Below are positions 1 to 8,520 of a stretch of DNA of 64,000 nucleotides, piece after piece. A program made the position numbers and the translations under genes. Below the pieces are notes generated by a model. The model searched no databases. It had not been told where the DNA came from and was given only the letters and a program-made list of their open reading frames with translations. Every line of letters starts with the position of its first letter. Within the stretch, counting starts at the first letter, position 1. The stretch is from Sunxiuqinia elliptica. GTDB lineage: Bacteria; Bacteroidota; Bacteroidia; Bacteroidales; Prolixibacteraceae. The stretch is taken from the NCBI RefSeq assembly GCF_900113005.1, contig NZ_FONW01000005.1, positions 212,002-276,001 of the forward strand, written 5' to 3'.

Positions 1-34
1 CAGGGTATTAAATTATAAAGAATAAATCAAAAAT

Positions 35-74
35 AACCCTAGACAGAGTATTTGCCAATATTCTGTCTAGGGTT
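35..74. terminator. 13-bp perfect hairpin before the first gene
   Basis: Two 13-nt arms (35-47 and 62-74) are exact reverse complements around a 14-nt loop. The hairpin ends 15 nt before the ATG at 90. No clean T-run follows on the plus strand, so it is either the terminator of a gene left of the window or a structured leader of the gene at 90. Confidence 0.45.
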
Positions 75-89
75 CTAAAATATAGAAGA

Positions 90-1235
90 ATGAAGTTTAG
101 AATTGTTTTCATTTTAATTGCTGTTGTTTTCCTATTTACGCGTTGTAATCAAAGAGTAACACCTCAGAAAACAGCGTTTTTAGTGCCTTTCACAAAGAAT
201 GTAAATGTGAATCCGTGTTTATTACCTTCTGATAGTTTGCAGTTTTTTTGTCCAGTTAGACAAGAGATGGTCAATTGGGAAGAGAAAGATGTATTCAATC
301 CTGCTTCTGCAGTAAAAGGAGATACTGTATTCCTTTTATATAGGGCAGAAGATACGGTTGGGAAATATCATGGAACTTCACGAATCGGCTTAGCTTACAG
401 CCTGGATGGTTACCATTTTCATAAAAGAGAAGAGCCTGTCCTGTTTCCTGACAATGATGAATTTAAAAGGTACGAGTGGGAGGGAGGTTGTGAAGATCCC
501 CGCTTGGTTGAAGATGATCAGGGGACTTACTACCTGACTTATACAGCTTACGACGGAGATAAAGCCCGATTGTTTATTGCCTCTTCTCGCGACCTGAGGA
601 ACTGGACAAAACATGGTTCGGTATTTGGAAAGGCGGGGGATGAATATGTTGCGATGTGGTCAAAAGCCGGATCAATTGTTTGTAAAGAAGCTGATGGACG
701 AATGGTTGCCACCAAGATCAATGGAAAATACTGGATGTATTGGGGAGAGTCAAACATTTACATGGCTACTTCTGATAACTTAATCGATTGGGAGCCTATC
801 TTGGAGACTGATCCTCAAAAAATGGAACTGGATACCATGCGAAAATATACGACTGCCTTTAAAAGTGTATTTTCTACTCGGCATGGCAAGTTTGACAGCG
901 AGCTTGTTGAACCAGGGCCTCCGGCAATATTGACGGAAGAGGGAATTCTATTCATTTACAACAGTAAAAACAGTCCTGAATATGGAGATAAACAATTGGC
1001 TCCTGGTACTTATGCTGCGGGACAAGTGTTGATTGATAAAGATGATCCAACGAAGGTTCTGGGACGAATGGATGATTGGTTTATTACACCAGATCAACCC
1101 TTTGAAATAACAGGACAGGTTAATAACGTTTGCTTTGTTGAAGGTTTGGTTCATTTTAAAGATAAATGGTTATTGTACTATGGAACTGCGGACTCAAAAA
1201 TTGCAGTAGCCGAGTCAAGCTCTTCAATAAAATAA
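90..1235 (+). CDS. GH130-like lipoprotein (glycosidase/phosphorylase fold)
   Basis: The N-terminus is a lipoprotein signal peptide with lipobox Cys19, so the protein is probably anchored in the periplasm or outer membrane. The segments F-N-P-A (69-72), L-L-Y-R-A-E-D (82-88) and G-G-C-E-D-P-R (132-138) are the hallmark blocks of the five-bladed GH130 family, which acts on beta-mannosides by phosphorolysis or hydrolysis. In this family an Asp in the E-D-P-R block is expected to be the general acid (D136 here). The length of 381 aa is normal. Phosphorylases are usually cytosolic, so an exported member is more likely a hydrolase. It ends in a good terminator and may belong to a gene set left of the window. 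Substrate is not predictable from the sequence. Confidence 0.8.
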   Translation: MKFRIVFILIAVVFLFTRCNQRVTPQKTAFLVPFTKNVNVNPCLLPSDSLQFFCPVRQEMVNWEEKDVFNPASAVKGDTVFLLYRAEDTVGKYHGTSRIGLAYSLDGYHFHKREEPVLFPDNDEFKRYEWEGGCEDPRLVEDDQGTYYLTYTAYDGDKARLFIASSRDLRNWTKHGSVFGKAGDEYVAMWSKAGSIVCKEADGRMVATKINGKYWMYWGESNIYMATSDNLIDWEPILETDPQKMELDTMRKYTTAFKSVFSTRHGKFDSELVEPGPPAILTEEGILFIYNSKNSPEYGDKQLAPGTYAAGQVLIDKDDPTKVLGRMDDWFITPDQPFEITGQVNNVCFVEGLVHFKDKWLLYYGTADSKIAVAESSSSIK

Positions 1236-1263
1236 GAAGGTAGATACTAGTACACTTTATTAT

Positions 1264-1299
1264 AAAGCCTCAATGTAGTTCTGCATTGGGGCTTTCTTG
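1264..1299 (+). terminator. Intrinsic terminator after the GH130-like gene
   Basis: Arms 1265-1275 and 1284-1294 pair over 11 bp with one G-U pair and an 8-nt loop, followed by TTCTTGTTT. It separates the GH130-like gene from the sulfatase. Confidence 0.8.
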
Positions 1300-1393
1300 T
1301 TTGTAAAAATCTTTTTTCTCTGCGTTCCTTTGTTTTTGATGATTTTAGCTAGCTTTAAAGGATCTAAATAGACACCTGATTATTGCTAAGATT

Positions 1394-2794
1394 ATGGACT
1401 TCAAAACGCTCGTTGGCCTATCTGGCCTGTCTTGTTGCTGCTTCCTTCATTCAGCGGCACAGGAAAATACCTTGATGCAACGCCCCAATTTCATTCTGAT
1501 TGTAGCTGACGACTTGGGCTATGGGGATTTGGGTTTTACCGGAAGTACGCAGATTAAAACCCCCAATATTGATCGTTTGGCAGCCAATGGAGCTGTCTTT
1601 TCGCAGGGCTATGTTTCTGCTCCGGTTTGCAGTCCTTCGCGGGCAGGAATACTAACGGGGAGAAACCAGGTTTCATTTGGACACGACAATAATATTGGAG
1701 GAAGTCAGCCCGGTTTTGATGAGGCGTTTTTAGGCTTGCCTTTAAGCGAAAAAACCATTGCGGATCGCTTACATACCTTAGGGTATGTTAATGGATTGGT
1801 GGGGAAATGGCACCTTGGAGATCAGCCTCATTTCCACCCATTAAAACGAGGCTTCGACGAATTTTGGGGATATACCGGGGGCGGTCATGATTACTTCGCT
1901 TCGGAACCGGATGGACGAGGCTATAAAAGCCCGATTGAGTGTAACTATAAAGAACCGTCAGCAATTACCTACATCACGGACGACAAGGGGACCGAATGTG
2001 TTGATTTTATTGGGCGTCATAAGGACGATCCTTTTTTCCTGTTTGCTTCGTTTAATGCACCTCATACGCCCATGCAGGCTACCAAAGCAGATTTGGAATT
2101 ATATCAACACATTGAAAATAAAAAGCGACGAACCTATTGTGCCATGGTGCATCGCCTGGATGTAAATGTGGGACGAATTATGGATGCTGTTGAGGCAAAC
2201 GGATTAGCCGATAATACCTTGATTGTTTTTATCAGCGATAACGGAGGGCCTACGAATTCCAATGCATCAATCAATGCCCCATTTAACGGGCAAAAAGGAA
2301 TCTTACTGGAAGGCGGTATCCGAACCCCATTTATTATGAACTGGAAGAATACTATTCCTGAAGGAACTGTTTCAGCAGATCCTGTTATTTCGCTGGATTT
2401 AGCTCCTACTTTTTTTGAATTGGCAGGAGGCAAAACTAAGGAGGAAGATCAATTTGATGGCGTTAATCTTTTGCCCTACATCAAGGGCGAAATAGATGGG
2501 AAACCGCATGATTCTTTTAACTGGCGGTTCACCATAAGTGCTGTTATTCGGGAAGGAGATTGGAAACTGATTCGATTGCCTGATCGTTTTCCTGTCCTGT
2601 ATAATTTGAAAGAGGATTTATCCGAACAACATGATCTTGCGCCTGAAAATATAGAGAAGACAAAGGCATTGCTAAAGAAACTGGGGGCTTGGGATCTTGC
2701 TCAACCGCATCCTGTATTTTTGGAAGGAGCTGAGTGGCGAGCAAATCAACTAAACTTGTACGATAGAACCTACCAGTTAAGTCAACCAGAATAA
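1394..2794 (+). CDS. Secreted sulfatase, S1 (formylglycine) family
   Basis: An arylsulfatase of the alkaline-phosphatase superfamily, predicted to remove sulfate esters from a glycan in the periplasm. An N-terminal signal sequence (about residues 1-22) precedes the metal-binding block A-D-D-L-G-Y-G-D (38-45). The modification motif C-S-P-S-R is at 79-83; Cys79 is converted to formylglycine by a maturase in known S1 enzymes. Further typical blocks are G-K-W-H-L-G and S-D-N-G-G-P. The length of 466 aa is normal. Only 30 nt separate it from the sigma-factor gene downstream, so the two may be co-transcribed, although a promoter-like box lies between them. The S1 subfamily, and hence the sulfate position, cannot be assigned by eye. 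Confidence 0.93.
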   Translation: MDFKTLVGLSGLSCCCFLHSAAQENTLMQRPNFILIVADDLGYGDLGFTGSTQIKTPNIDRLAANGAVFSQGYVSAPVCSPSRAGILTGRNQVSFGHDNNIGGSQPGFDEAFLGLPLSEKTIADRLHTLGYVNGLVGKWHLGDQPHFHPLKRGFDEFWGYTGGGHDYFASEPDGRGYKSPIECNYKEPSAITYITDDKGTECVDFIGRHKDDPFFLFASFNAPHTPMQATKADLELYQHIENKKRRTYCAMVHRLDVNVGRIMDAVEANGLADNTLIVFISDNGGPTNSNASINAPFNGQKGILLEGGIRTPFIMNWKNTIPEGTVSADPVISLDLAPTFFELAGGKTKEEDQFDGVNLLPYIKGEIDGKPHDSFNWRFTISAVIREGDWKLIRLPDRFPVLYNLKEDLSEQHDLAPENIEKTKALLKKLGAWDLAQPHPVFLEGAEWRANQLNLYDRTYQLSQPE

Positions 2795-2812
2795 AAAAGC
2801 CTGATATTTTTC

Positions 2813-2820
2813 TAAATTTG
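2813..2820 (+). promoter_or_regulatory. TAnnTTTG box 4 nt before the first sigma-factor gene
   Basis: TAAATTTG matches the Bacteroidota -7 consensus exactly. Only four bases separate it from the ATG at 2825, so a transcript starting here would be leaderless. No clear -33 TTG is seen, which lowers confidence. Confidence 0.4.
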
Positions 2821-2824
2821 ACAG

Positions 2825-3409
2825 ATGGAAATTTCTCCAGAAAAACTCCAAAAACTAGCAACCGGAATCCGTGATGGTGAGATCAAGGCTTTTGATGAGC
2901 TATACGAGCTCTATAGCCAGCGGTTGTATGGTTTTGCATTTTCAATGCTGAAAAACAAGGAGGATTCGAAAGAAATAGTGCAAGACACCTTCTTGAAAAT
3001 TTGGAGTAGACGAGCAGAGATAAATACTTCGCATTCATTAAAATCGTTTCTGTTTACAGTTTCCTATAATTTAGTCATTGATCTTTTTCGCAAAAGGGCA
3101 AAAGAAACGGAATTTCAGTCTTACCTGAAATATTACCTAAGTCAGAACAACTCTGAGTCTGCAATCATGGTCGAGTTTCAGGAGTTGAATGAGGAAGTTC
3201 AGCGCTTAATCGCCGAGTTGCCTGAAAAACGTCGGCAGATTTATAAGCTGAGTAGGGAAGATGGGCTTAGCCACAAGGAAATAGCATCAAAGTTGGGGCT
3301 AAGTACGAAAACGGTTGAAAACCAAATCAATTTGACCTTAAGACACCTTCGCGTTCATATCAATTCCAATAGTTTATTGGTCCTGCTTTTCATGGCTTTG
3401 TTTGGTTGA
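2825..3409 (+). CDS. ECF sigma-70 factor, FecI-like (PUL module 1)
   Basis: An extracytoplasmic-function sigma factor of 194 aa. Sigma region 2 lies at about residues 20-90 (the Y-S-Q-R-L-Y and D-T-F-L-K-I-W blocks) and region 4, a helix-turn-helix, at about 125-175 (L-P-E-K-R-R...S-H-K-E-I-A...S-T-K-T-V-E-N). The C-terminus ends in a short hydrophobic tail (L-L-V-L-L-F-M-A-L-F-G), common in Bacteroidota members of this group. It is followed by a FecR-like anti-sigma gene and SusC/SusD. This is the known trans-envelope arrangement in which substrate binding at SusC releases the sigma factor to switch on the locus. Which module it controls is inferred from gene order. Confidence 0.92.
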   Translation: MEISPEKLQKLATGIRDGEIKAFDELYELYSQRLYGFAFSMLKNKEDSKEIVQDTFLKIWSRRAEINTSHSLKSFLFTVSYNLVIDLFRKRAKETEFQSYLKYYLSQNNSESAIMVEFQELNEEVQRLIAELPEKRRQIYKLSREDGLSHKEIASKLGLSTKTVENQINLTLRHLRVHINSNSLLVLLFMALFG

Positions 3410-3850
3410 TTGTTAGTTTGCAGTCTTTCTGCATCATCATGAGTGGCGCGAAGTGATCTTCCAAGGGAGAGGACTTAGGTTTCAAGTTCGAAGCGCCTAA
3501 AGTTGAGGAAGAAGTTTGAAACGGTTTGAAATAGTTTGAAGAGGGGCGGGTTCGAATTCCCAATTTCCAGTTTGTCCGAACATCTGAGAGTCTGAAAGTC
3601 TAATCGCTATTGTCTTCTTGTCTTGGCTCTTGACGTCTAATCTTAGAAGTTTCAAAAAAAGAATGGAATTCTTTTGGGGGGTAGATAGCGTTTCTGCGTA
3701 TTGCTTTTGAATAGGCATAGAATGACGATGTGAAGTTACAACAGCATGCGGGAAATGAGTTGGATAAAAGCATCAAGCAAGAAGAAGTTTTTTGAAGACA
3801 ATGCATCAAAAAAAAGTTTGTCACAGACGATCACAAAAAGATTTCAATCA
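3410..3850. other. 441-nt gap between sigma and anti-sigma genes
   Basis: No gene is seen. It holds three GTTTGAA copies at exact 10-nt spacing (3514-3540) and a TCT-rich microrepeat stretch (about 3581-3640) of a kind that recurs at 22.4 and 32.0 kb. An in-frame upstream ATG at 3746 would lengthen the anti-sigma protein by 35 residues, but that stretch is basic and unlike the family, so I treat it as untranslated. Confidence 0.5.
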
Positions 3851-4903
3851 ATGAAGAAAGAAGATGAAATAACAACTTTAATTCAGAAGTATCTGGAAGA
3901 TAGCTGCAGCGCAGAAGAACTGGATGAGCTCATTCATCTTTTAAATAAAGATGGGGATCATCAGCAGGTTGAAGGGGTACTTTACTCGCATTGGAAAAAT
4001 AAATCGTCCTATAAAAATGAACTGGAAAAAGAGGAGCTGGATGAGATGTTAGCGCTTATCCATCAGCAGATGGTTCCGGCAAAAACTCGCTCTAAAACAC
4101 CAATTTTAAGAAGCCTGAAAAATCGTTTTGTGCGGGTGGCAGCTGTTTTATTTATTCCCTTATTGCTTGGCACGCTCTGGCTGACTGTCGATAAACTACA
4201 GAGTAAGCAGTCTGCAACCATGGTGGAATTGGAAACGCCTTTCGGATCGAAGATTAAAACAACCTTACCTGATGGAACTGAAGTGTGGCAAAACGCAGGA
4301 ACCGTATTGCGATACCCAAGCTATTTCTCAGGAAAAGGCCGCGAAGTTGAGTTAATTGGAGAAGCCTACTTTCATGTTGTCTCAGACGAAAACAATCCGT
4401 TTTATGTGCAAACAAAAGCCGGAAAGGTGAAAGTGACCGGAACGCGATTTAACTTATCTGCCTACGAAGAGGATGCTTACTCTTCGGTGGTTTTGGAGGA
4501 AGGAGAAGTTGTTTTTCTTTCGGGAAAAGGGCAGGAGGTTCGCTTACTTCCAGCAGAACAACTTGTTTATACAAAGCAAACAGGAGCATTGGTAAAGCAA
4601 AAAGTGGACGTAGAGAAATACACTGCCTGGACCGAAGGAAAACTGATTTTTAGAAATGATCCATTGGCTGAGGTGGTTCAACGACTGGAACGCTGGTTTC
4701 ATGCAGATATTGAGTTGTTGGACCCCGACGGAAGCTTGGCAAAGCATACGTTTACCTTAACCATCGAACATGAAACGTTGCCGCAAGTGTTGAACTATAT
4801 CACACAAGCTGCTGATTTGAGCCTGGAAACCAGTGGGGTGGAATCGTTTGACGATAGCTCGATCCAAAGTACGCAGTATCGAATATCAAAACATAAAAAC
4901 TAG
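3851..4903 (+). CDS. FecR-like anti-sigma factor (PUL module 1)
   Basis: An inner-membrane signal-transducing anti-sigma protein of 350 aa from the chosen start. A cytoplasmic N-terminal helical region (about 1-85) contains the typical E-I-T-T-L-I-Q-K-Y-L-E block. One transmembrane helix follows at about 95-117. The periplasmic part has a FecR domain (E-T-P-F-G-S-K-I...L-P-D-G-T-E-V-W-Q-N-A-G) and a C-terminal STN-like region. The first ATG of the open frame is at 3746, but the family begins at the Met coded at 3851. It should hold the upstream sigma factor inactive until it is contacted by the N-terminal domain of the SusC at 5026. It is separated from susC by a hairpin. Confidence 0.9.
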   Translation: MKKEDEITTLIQKYLEDSCSAEELDELIHLLNKDGDHQQVEGVLYSHWKNKSSYKNELEKEELDEMLALIHQQMVPAKTRSKTPILRSLKNRFVRVAAVLFIPLLLGTLWLTVDKLQSKQSATMVELETPFGSKIKTTLPDGTEVWQNAGTVLRYPSYFSGKGREVELIGEAYFHVVSDENNPFYVQTKAGKVKVTGTRFNLSAYEEDAYSSVVLEEGEVVFLSGKGQEVRLLPAEQLVYTKQTGALVKQKVDVEKYTAWTEGKLIFRNDPLAEVVQRLERWFHADIELLDPDGSLAKHTFTLTIEHETLPQVLNYITQAADLSLETSGVESFDDSSIQSTQYRISKHKN

Positions 4904-4938
4904 AAGCCTATGTGAATACTAAAAGAATTAAAACTAAA

Positions 4939-4964
4939 AAGGAGGATGCTGGAACATCCCCCTT
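4939..4964 (+). terminator. Hairpin between anti-sigma and susC (module 1)
   Basis: Arms 4939-4948 and 4955-4964 pair with one mismatch around a 6-nt loop. No strong T-run follows. A longer hairpin sits at the same place in module 2 (15206-15240), so it is probably a terminator or attenuator that separates regulator and transporter expression. Confidence 0.5.
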
Positions 4965-5025
4965 CAATTAGTTAATTAAACAATCTTCTGGATAAAAATT
5001 GTAAAATTCTAAGCATTACAAAATT

Positions 5026-8000
5026 ATGGAAAAAAATCGAGAACGGTTTGGCTTAGCTGTGCCTATTTGCCAAGTCCGGAAAATTACACGGATTATGAGA
5101 TTAACCGTATTATTAATGACTATTCTGATTAGCCAGGCTTTTGCGACTAGTAGCTACTCGCAAGGCAAGTTACTTTCGTTAAGGCTAACTAACTCAACGG
5201 TAAAAGATGTTTTAATCGAAATCGAAAAAAACAGTGAGTTTTATTTCTTGTACAGCAATCTTCTTGTTGATGTTGACCGAAAGATTAATGTTGATCTTGA
5301 TGACAAGAAAATAGAAGAAGTATTGGATGATATTTTTCAGGGAACAGAGACAGTCTTTGTCATTAATGATCGGCAAATCATCCTGAAACCCAATTCGAAA
5401 GATGCCGATTGGCTTGGTCTGCAGCAAGACCGAACTGTAACAGGTAAGGTGGTGGATGAGAATGGTCAGGCTCTTCCCGGAGTAACGGTCATGCTAAAAG
5501 GAACCACCCAAGGGACTGTCACAGATTTTGATGGGAATTATTCCATTGCAGATATCCCTCCGACGGGAGTTCTCATCTTTTCTTTTGTAGGCATGCGAAC
5601 CCAGGAAATTGTCGTTGGGAATCAAATGACAGTTAATGTGACGATGGCAGAAGATGCGATTGGAATCGAGGAGGTTGTAGCAATTGGCTATGGAACGGTA
5701 AAAGCAGTAAATGTTACGGGGGCAGTCGCTCAGGTTGGAGAAGAAGAACTAAAAGACCGGCCGGTATCAAATATTGGACAGATTCTTCAGGGAAAAGTGG
5801 CTAACCTGAATGTTGCGACAACTGATGGTGCGCCAGGTGCAGGACCTAGCTACAACATTCGGGGAACGACAAGTATTAATGGTGGAGGTCCACTCTTTGT
5901 TGTTGATGGAATTCCAGTTGACAACATAACGGACTTGAACCCATCGGACATCAAAACCTTTACCGTGCTGAAAGATGCAGCATCTGCAGCTATTTATGGT
6001 GCTAGGGCTGCCTATGGAGTGATTATGGTAACAACGAAGCAAGGAGATAAAAACGAAAAAATCTCGATTACCTACAATAATTCTTTTGGTTTTAGTAATC
6101 CAACTCATACTCCGAATCAGGTTAACTCGCTTGATTTTGCAGAATCTTATAACATCGCTTCGGCCAATTCTGGACAATCACCAATGTTTACCGAGGAACA
6201 TATTCAACGAATCAAAAACTATATCGCTGATCCGGAGAATTATCCGTCCAATGTCCCCGATCCGAATAAAGCCAATCATTGGTCATATGCCAATTTAGAT
6301 AATGACAATGTTGACTGGTGGAGAGCTTTCTTTAAAAACAACCGATCGAACCAAAAGCACAATGTTGGCATCAGTGGTGGCGGAGAGAATGTTACCTATT
6401 ACATCGGAGGAGGCTATTATACTGAAGGAGGTTTCCTGCGCTATGCCAACGAAGATTTTGATCGATACAACCTGACCTCCAATATTCATACAGAACCGAC
6501 AGATTGGATGCGGGTAGATTTGAGAACCCGTTATTACAAAACCTACTTGGATAAGCCATCAGATGGCTATAACGGTGATATCGGAAATTGGGCGCACCTG
6601 GCAACTACTCGATTTCCTAACTGGTCGCTGTATGATCCGAATGGACATCTAGCAGCAACAGCACATTTGGGAAAGCAAACTGCAGGAAGAACCAATCACA
6701 ATAATGACGAATTTAGTCTTAGTGGTATTTTAGAGTTAGAGCCAATAAAAGATTGGAAAATCAATTTCGATTACACCTACCGAAATCATATTTACCGTGA
6801 ATCTACGCACGCAATGCCTCATGTTTGGGAGTATACGATTGATGAGCAACCCATTTATACCAGCCACTTGGATGCTTACTCAACGCAGTTCGCGACAACC
6901 GAGTATAACTCGTTTAACTTCTATACTTCTTATACGAAGGAATTAGGAGGACACTCTTTTTATGTGCTTTTGGGGCAGCAGGTTGAGGAGAATAATTATA
7001 AAAGGTTATATGGCCTGAAGAGGGATCTAATTTCTCACGATATCCCTTCTATTGCAGTTGGTGTTGGCGATACCGACTTAGCAGAGAACCTTTCACAGTG
7101 GGCAACCATGGGCACGTTTGCCCGCTTAAAATACAATTTTAAGGAGAAATATTTGATTGAGTTTAATGCCAGGTACGATGGTACCTCGAAATTTCCCGAG
7201 GGAGACCGCTTTGGCTTGTTCCCTTCAGTTTCTGTAGCCTATAATATGGCAAAAGAAAATTATTGGAATTTAGAATTTGTAGATTCCTTCAAGTTAAGGT
7301 CATCTTATGGTTCGTTAGGGAACCAGAATGTCGCAAATTACTTATACCTGAGTACGATTGGAATTGGAACAAAGTACCCCTATATCATTGATGGAAAGCT
7401 CCCGAATTACCTAGGAACTCCAGGTTTGGTTAGTGAGAGTTTAACTTGGGAAGTGGCTACCACCTTTGATGTTGGCTTTGATGCCGCATTGTTGGGGAAT
7501 CGTTTAACAGCTTCTTTCGATTGGTACCGAAGGGTAACTACAGATATGATTGGACCCGCAGAAGCTTTACCTTCTGTGTTGGGGACATCTGTTCCGACCA
7601 AAAATAATGCAGACCTTGAAACAAAAGGGTTTGAACTGACCTTAGGCTGGAAAGATCGTATTGGGAAAGAGTTCGATTACAGTTTGTCTTTCGTTCTTTC
7701 CGACTACAAATCAAAAGTGCTGAAATACAATAACCCAACTAAATTGCTTTCGACTTATTACGAAGGAATGGAAATTGGAGAGATATGGGGAATGGAGACT
7801 GTTGGAATTATTCAGACAGAAGAAGAGCTAGCCAATATGCCTGATCAATCTTTGTTTTGGGGAAACTGGTCTCTGGGAGATATTCAATATCGCGACTTAG
7901 ATGGTAACGGAACTGTTGATTGGGGGGAAAGCTCGGGGGATAATCCGAGAACGCTGGATAACCCGGGAGACAGAAAGGTTATCGGAAACTCTACCCCCCG

Positions 8001-8505
8001 GTTTAATTTTGGACTTAATGGAACAGCAAGCTGGAAAGGTTTTGATGCTAGAATCTTTTTACAAGGAACAGCTAAACGTGACCTCTGGGTAGGTAATCAT
8101 GGAAATGGAGGTGTATTATTCTGGGGGTTTACCGGAGGTTTTGGGTCGAATTTGTACGAGCCTCAGCTTGATTTCTGGACACCTGATAATACCGATGCCT
8201 ACTATCCGAAGCCATACAATAGTCGGGAGATCCATAAAAATCAGTATCCGCAGACGAAGTATTTACAGAATGGGGCGTATTTGAGACTCAAGAATATTCA
8301 GCTGGGGTATACTTTACCTCGCAGTATTATGAATGATATTGGTTTTATCAGCAAAATTCGAGTTTTTGTAACTGGCGAAAACCTCTTTACCATATCTTCT
8401 TTACCCGAAATGTATGATCCCGAATTAACTCACGGATGGTGGGGAGCTGGGAAAGTTTATCCAATAACTAAAACATATGCTTTAGGTGTAAATGTTAACT
8501 TTTAA
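5026..8505 (+). CDS. SusC-like TonB-dependent receptor (PUL module 1)
   Basis: An outer-membrane glycan importer of 1159 aa. It starts with a long basic n-region and a signal peptide (cleavage near residue 46). Next come an STN domain (about 50-125) that talks to FecR-type anti-sigma factors, a carboxypeptidase-regulatory-like beta-sandwich (about 140-215, with G-K-V-V-D-E-N-G-Q-A-L-P-G-V-T-V), a plug domain (about 220-350) and a 22-strand barrel to the C-terminus (N-V-N-F). The length is normal for STN-bearing SusC proteins. It pairs with the SusD gene 15 nt downstream. The start and its surroundings (5014-5035) are almost identical to those of the second susC at 15285. TonB-driven import is inferred from the family. 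Confidence 0.96.
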   Translation: MEKNRERFGLAVPICQVRKITRIMRLTVLLMTILISQAFATSSYSQGKLLSLRLTNSTVKDVLIEIEKNSEFYFLYSNLLVDVDRKINVDLDDKKIEEVLDDIFQGTETVFVINDRQIILKPNSKDADWLGLQQDRTVTGKVVDENGQALPGVTVMLKGTTQGTVTDFDGNYSIADIPPTGVLIFSFVGMRTQEIVVGNQMTVNVTMAEDAIGIEEVVAIGYGTVKAVNVTGAVAQVGEEELKDRPVSNIGQILQGKVANLNVATTDGAPGAGPSYNIRGTTSINGGGPLFVVDGIPVDNITDLNPSDIKTFTVLKDAASAAIYGARAAYGVIMVTTKQGDKNEKISITYNNSFGFSNPTHTPNQVNSLDFAESYNIASANSGQSPMFTEEHIQRIKNYIADPENYPSNVPDPNKANHWSYANLDNDNVDWWRAFFKNNRSNQKHNVGISGGGENVTYYIGGGYYTEGGFLRYANEDFDRYNLTSNIHTEPTDWMRVDLRTRYYKTYLDKPSDGYNGDIGNWAHLATTRFPNWSLYDPNGHLAATAHLGKQTAGRTNHNNDEFSLSGILELEPIKDWKINFDYTYRNHIYRESTHAMPHVWEYTIDEQPIYTSHLDAYSTQFATTEYNSFNFYTSYTKELGGHSFYVLLGQQVEENNYKRLYGLKRDLISHDIPSIAVGVGDTDLAENLSQWATMGTFARLKYNFKEKYLIEFNARYDGTSKFPEGDRFGLFPSVSVAYNMAKENYWNLEFVDSFKLRSSYGSLGNQNVANYLYLSTIGIGTKYPYIIDGKLPNYLGTPGLVSESLTWEVATTFDVGFDAALLGNRLTASFDWYRRVTTDMIGPAEALPSVLGTSVPTKNNADLETKGFELTLGWKDRIGKEFDYSLSFVLSDYKSKVLKYNNPTKLLSTYYEGMEIGEIWGMETVGIIQTEEELANMPDQSLFWGNWSLGDIQYRDLDGNGTVDWGESSGDNPRTLDNPGDRKVIGNSTPRFNFGLNGTASWKGFDARIFLQGTAKRDLWVGNHGNGGVLFWGFTGGFGSNLYEPQLDFWTPDNTDAYYPKPYNSREIHKNQYPQTKYLQNGAYLRLKNIQLGYTLPRSIMNDIGFISKIRVFVTGENLFTISSLPEMYDPELTHGWWGAGKVYPITKTYALGVNVNF

Positions 8506-8520
8506 TAAGAGCAAAATACC

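Noticed and set aside
3746..3850. N-terminal extension of the first anti-sigma protein
   Set aside because: The 35 extra residues are not found in the family and the Met at 3851 gives a normal start.
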